Program-made: the position numbers and the translations under genes
In this document: positions 5,688 through 8,280 of the stretch, one piece after another
How positions within the stretch are numbered: position 1 is the first letter of the stretch
Layout: every line of letters begins with the position of its first letter
Assembly (NCBI GenBank): GCA_007123695.1
Contig: SLGN01000035.1
Coordinates: 1 to 8,280 of the forward strand
Length of the DNA: 8,280 bases
From: Verrucomicrobiales bacterium
Lineage (GTDB): Bacteria > Verrucomicrobiota > Verrucomicrobiia > Verrucomicrobiales > DEV007
Direction: 5' to 3'
Notes under the pieces: generated by a model
What the model saw: only the letters and a program-made list of their open reading frames with translations
Databases searched by the model: none
What the model was told of the DNA's origin: nothing

Positions 5688-8280
5688 CTACGCCTGCTGC
5701 GGCGCGGCGCCCTCGATCTTGGACTGCTCGGTGTCGAGGACTTCGCGGCGGAGGTTCGTGCCGGAGCGCTTCGCCCACCACAGCACGATGGGGGAGGCGA
5801 CGAAGAGCGACGAGTAAGTGCCGACGAGGAGGCCCACGATCAGGATCACGGCGAAGTTCCGCAGGCCGGGGCCGCCGAAAATGGCGAGCACCAGCACGGT
5901 GAACAAGGTCGTGCCGCTGGTGAGGATGGTGCGGCCGAGGGTCTTGTTCAGCGAGTAGTTCATGATGTCCTTCACGTTGCCCCGCTTGGTCGCGAGACCT
6001 TCGCGGACCCGGTCGAAGATGATGATGGTGTCGTTGATCGAGTAGCCGGCCACGGTGAGGAGCGCCCCGACGGAGATCAGGGTGAGCTCCTGCCCCAGCA
6101 GGGTGGTGACGCCGAGGGCGAGGACGACGTCGTGCACGAGGGCGGCGATGGCCCCGAGCGCGAAGGCGAACTCGTAGCGGATGGTGACGTAGCCCATGAT
6201 CGCGATCATGCCGATGAACATGGCGAGTCCCGAGGAGATGAGCATGGATTGGCCCACGGCGGACCCGACGGAGCTGACGGTGGTGTCCTCGAAGCTCACG
6301 CCGAGGTCGGCCTCGAGCTGGTCCTGCACCTGCACGGCCGTCTTGCTCGGGGTGCGCACGAGGAAGAATTCGCCGTCGTCGCCGACGGCTCGCTGTTCCT
6401 GGACGAGCGGCTTGGCTCCGAGATCGAGCTTGGCGAGGGATTCGAGGATCGACTCCTTCGAAAGGCCCGTCTCGCCCGAGTGGATCGTGAGCTTGTCGCC
6501 GCCCTTCAGCTCGACCCCGCGGGGATCGACGATCGGCACGGCGAGCAGGGAGACGACGACGACGCCGGCGGAGACGGCGAGCGAGATCTTGCCCTTCCCG
6601 AGGAAGTCGAAGGTCTTCTCCGGGACGAAGTTCATGAAGTTGAGCTTCTTGAAGAAGGCGGCGTCGAGGATCCAACTGTAGCAGACCCGGGTGACGATGA
6701 GGGCGGTGAAGAGGGTCGCGGCGATGCCGATGATGAGGGTGATGGCGAAGCCCTTCACGGTGACGTCGGCGATGGCGTAGAGGATGATCGCCGTCATCAG
6801 CGAAGTGAGGTTCGCGTCCATGATCGACGAGAAGGCCTTGTCGTAGGCCGCCTCGATGGCCGCCTTGAGCGACTTGCCGGCGGCCATCTCCTCGCGGAGG
6901 CGCTCGTAGATGAGGACGTTGGCATCGACGGCCATACCGATGGTGAGGATGATCCCGGCGATGCCCGGCAGGGTCAGGGTGAACTGGAAGAGCGCCATCG
7001 TGCCGAAGATCATCGCCAGGCAGATGGAGAGCCCGACGAGGGCGACGAATCCGGCGAGACGGTAGTAGAGCAGGATGAAGAACAGGGTAAGAACCAAGCC
7101 GGAGATGCCGGCGAGGATGCCCTGCTTGACCGAGGCCTCGCCCATCGTCGGCGAGATGTAGTTGGAGAACTCGATTTCGATGGGATTCTGGAGCGGGTTC
7201 TCCAGAGCCGAGGCGAGGGCCTTGGCCTCGGCCTGGGTGAAGTTTCCGGTGATGAGGCAGCTGGTGGAGAAAGGCTCGCGGATGTTGGGCGAGGAGAGGA
7301 TGACGTCGTCGAGGATGATGGCGAGCGGTTGGCCGCGGTGCTCCATCGTCAGCGGGCCCATGATCCTGGCGCCCTCGGAGGTGAAATCGACGCTGATGGA
7401 GTCGCCCTCGGCACCGTACCAGTGGCGGGCGCGGGAGACCTTGTCGCCCGACATGTCGGCCTTCATCTTCACGAGGCCGTAGCGGGTCGGGAGCGGGTTG
7501 CCCTCCTTGTCGGTTTCTTCCTTGTAGGGCAGCGCCCGGTAGCCCGGAACGACCTGGGCGCCGCTGGCAACCTGCGGGGCGAGGAACTGGCTCTGGGGAT
7601 GGAGGATGGAGAATTCGAGCAGGGCGACCTGCTCGAGCTGGTCCTGGATGCGGCGGAGTTCGTCCTGCCCGACGCCGGGCATCTGGAGGAAGATGCCGTC
7701 GTTGCCCGAAGGGGCCATGAAAACCTCGCCGGTGGACATGGCGTTGAGCCGCCCCATGAGCACGTCGATGGCTTGGCGCTGCGTGTCGGTGGTGATCTCG
7801 CGCCCTTCGGCGGGCTGGATCTTGATCTCCATGGAGACGCCGCCCTCGAGCTCGATGCCTTTCTGCATGCCGAGGGTGCTGAAAAGCCAGACGCAGATGG
7901 CGCCGACGGCGACGGAGAGAACGGAGCCGAGGATGCGCTTGCGGCGAGCCGACTCGGCCGCGAAGTAGGTCACGAAGAGCGCGAGCAGTCCGAGACCGAG
8001 GAGGAAGACCCAGCTCGAGGGGATGGCGAAAGCCTCGGAGGCTGCCGGGTCGGGGGAGGCGGCGACGCCTTCGGTCGCGGTCGAAACGGTTTCGACGGCT
8101 TCCTCCTCGGTGGGGGCCGGGGTCTCGGCGGCGGCCTCCGTTTGGGCGACTGCGGTTCCTCCGCCTTCGGGCGCGGGAGTTTCTGCGGCGGTCTCGGCCT
8201 CGGCGGCGGGGGCCGGGGCGGCCTCGGCCTGCGGGGTTTCCGGGGCGGGCGCCTCGTTCGGAGCGGTGGCGGCGGGGGTC
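5688..8280 (-). CDS. secDF: Protein translocase subunit SecDF (fused), 5' end outside window
   Basis: The frame is open from the right edge to a TAG at 5688, giving 863 visible residues; the true start lies upstream. SecDF uses the proton gradient to help the SecYEG-SecA machinery pull proteins across the membrane. From the edge, about 80 residues are Ala/Pro/Glu/Thr-rich. An extra membrane segment follows (8024-7960, IPSSWVFLLGLGLLALFV...), then RRKR and the normal SecD helix 1. The SecD part has the periplasmic domain (RLNAMSTGE, EGARIMGPLT, PLAIILDDVI, ITGNFTQAEA) and the helix-4 motif VDANVLIYERLREE (Asp codon 6924-6926). SecF starts near FDFLGKGK (about 6610) and has YSINDTIIIFDRVRE (Asp codon 6030-6032). 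The Asp in each motif is conserved and implicated in proton coupling. A GTG at 7973 is in frame, but it sits inside a membrane helix and is not a credible start. The usual D of the GxDLxGG motifs is Glu in both halves. Confidence 0.93.
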   Translation of the reverse strand, partial: TPAATAPNEAPAPETPQAEAAPAPAAEAETAAETPAPEGGGTAVAQTEAAAETPAPTEEEAVETVSTATEGVAASPDPAASEAFAIPSSWVFLLGLGLLALFVTYFAAESARRKRILGSVLSVAVGAICVWLFSTLGMQKGIELEGGVSMEIKIQPAEGREITTDTQRQAIDVLMGRLNAMSTGEVFMAPSGNDGIFLQMPGVGQDELRRIQDQLEQVALLEFSILHPQSQFLAPQVASGAQVVPGYRALPYKEETDKEGNPLPTRYGLVKMKADMSGDKVSRARHWYGAEGDSISVDFTSEGARIMGPLTMEHRGQPLAIILDDVILSSPNIREPFSTSCLITGNFTQAEAKALASALENPLQNPIEIEFSNYISPTMGEASVKQGILAGISGLVLTLFFILLYYRLAGFVALVGLSICLAMIFGTMALFQFTLTLPGIAGIILTIGMAVDANVLIYERLREEMAAGKSLKAAIEAAYDKAFSSIMDANLTSLMTAIILYAIADVTVKGFAITLIIGIAATLFTALIVTRVCYSWILDAAFFKKLNFMNFVPEKTFDFLGKGKISLAVSAGVVVVSLLAVPIVDPRGVELKGGDKLTIHSGETGLSKESILESLAKLDLGAKPLVQEQRAVGDDGEFFLVRTPSKTAVQVQDQLEADLGVSFEDTTVSSVGSAVGQSMLISSGLAMFIGMIAIMGYVTIRYEFAFALGAIAALVHDVVLALGVTTLLGQELTLISVGALLTVAGYSINDTIIIFDRVREGLATKRGNVKDIMNYSLNKTLGRTILTSGTTLFTVLVLAIFGGPGLRNFAVILIVGLLVGTYSSLFVASPIVLWWAKRSGTNLRREVLDTEQSKIEGAAPQQA
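8040..8280 (-). other. Low-complexity Ala/Pro/Glu/Thr-rich N-terminal segment of SecDF
   Basis: About 80 codons read from the window edge inward consist almost wholly of Ala, Pro, Glu and Thr with some Val and Gly, for example APAPETPQAEAAPAPAAEAE. No stop and no ATG occurs in this frame. It is likely a disordered linker preceding the extra membrane segment. What lies N-terminal to it cannot be seen. Confidence 0.8.

Noticed and set aside
5440..6675. Upstream in-frame extension of glutamate dehydrogenase to 882 residues
   Set aside because: The extension overlaps SecDF in another frame and is Arg/Pro-rich, whereas the ATG at 5439 has a clear AAGGA site and begins the normal protein.
7971..7973. 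GTG as the start of SecDF
   Set aside because: The frame remains open upstream, and the codon falls inside a hydrophobic helix that continues on both sides.

Overview
The window is GC-rich chromosomal DNA from a bacterium, most likely of the Verrucomicrobiota/PVC group. That placement is an inference from a fused SecDF translocase, a secreted formylglycine sulfatase, high GC, and long spurious open frames opposite real genes. Nothing in the window fixes the species. I see no rRNA, tRNA, insertion sequence, integrase, phage gene or CRISPR array.

Layout. Positions 1-1325 (minus strand) hold a two-gene permease cassette: a membrane permease of the ArsP_1/DUF318 (YraQ-like) family, followed by its usual partner of the TIGR03943/DUF1980 family. 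The partner runs off the left edge inside a long Glu-His repeat. A 175-bp divergent intergenic region separates this cassette from ssb (plus strand, 1501-2019), whose Arg/Glu/Asp-rich repetitive tail lacks the usual acidic tip. From 2020 to 2425 lies a non-coding convergent region rich in hairpins, with an 8-bp tandem repeat and an imperfectly duplicated element of about 60 bp.

The rest is on the minus strand. A SecDF fusion, open to the right edge, is followed after a 248-bp gap by a glutamate dehydrogenase gene. That gene overlaps the start of an exported sulfatase gene by 4 bp (ATGA), so the last two look translationally coupled.

How the parts work together. SecDF pulls exported proteins across the membrane and would serve proteins such as the sulfatase. 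Glutamate dehydrogenase links nitrogen and carbon metabolism. The sulfatase would remove sulfate esters from polysaccharides or other substrates outside the cytoplasm. The permease pair is a probable metal or small-solute transport system with a His-rich segment.

The most distinctive theme is in-frame expansion of short repeats inside functional genes: a 6-bp unit coding Glu-His, a 12-bp unit coding Gly-Phe-Arg-His, and a decapeptide repeat in the SSB tail. I find no convincing evidence of an entirely new multi-gene system. The best candidates for follow-up are the repeat-bearing proteins, the N-terminal extension of SecDF, the tip-less SSB, and the duplicated stem-loop element at 2136-2260.
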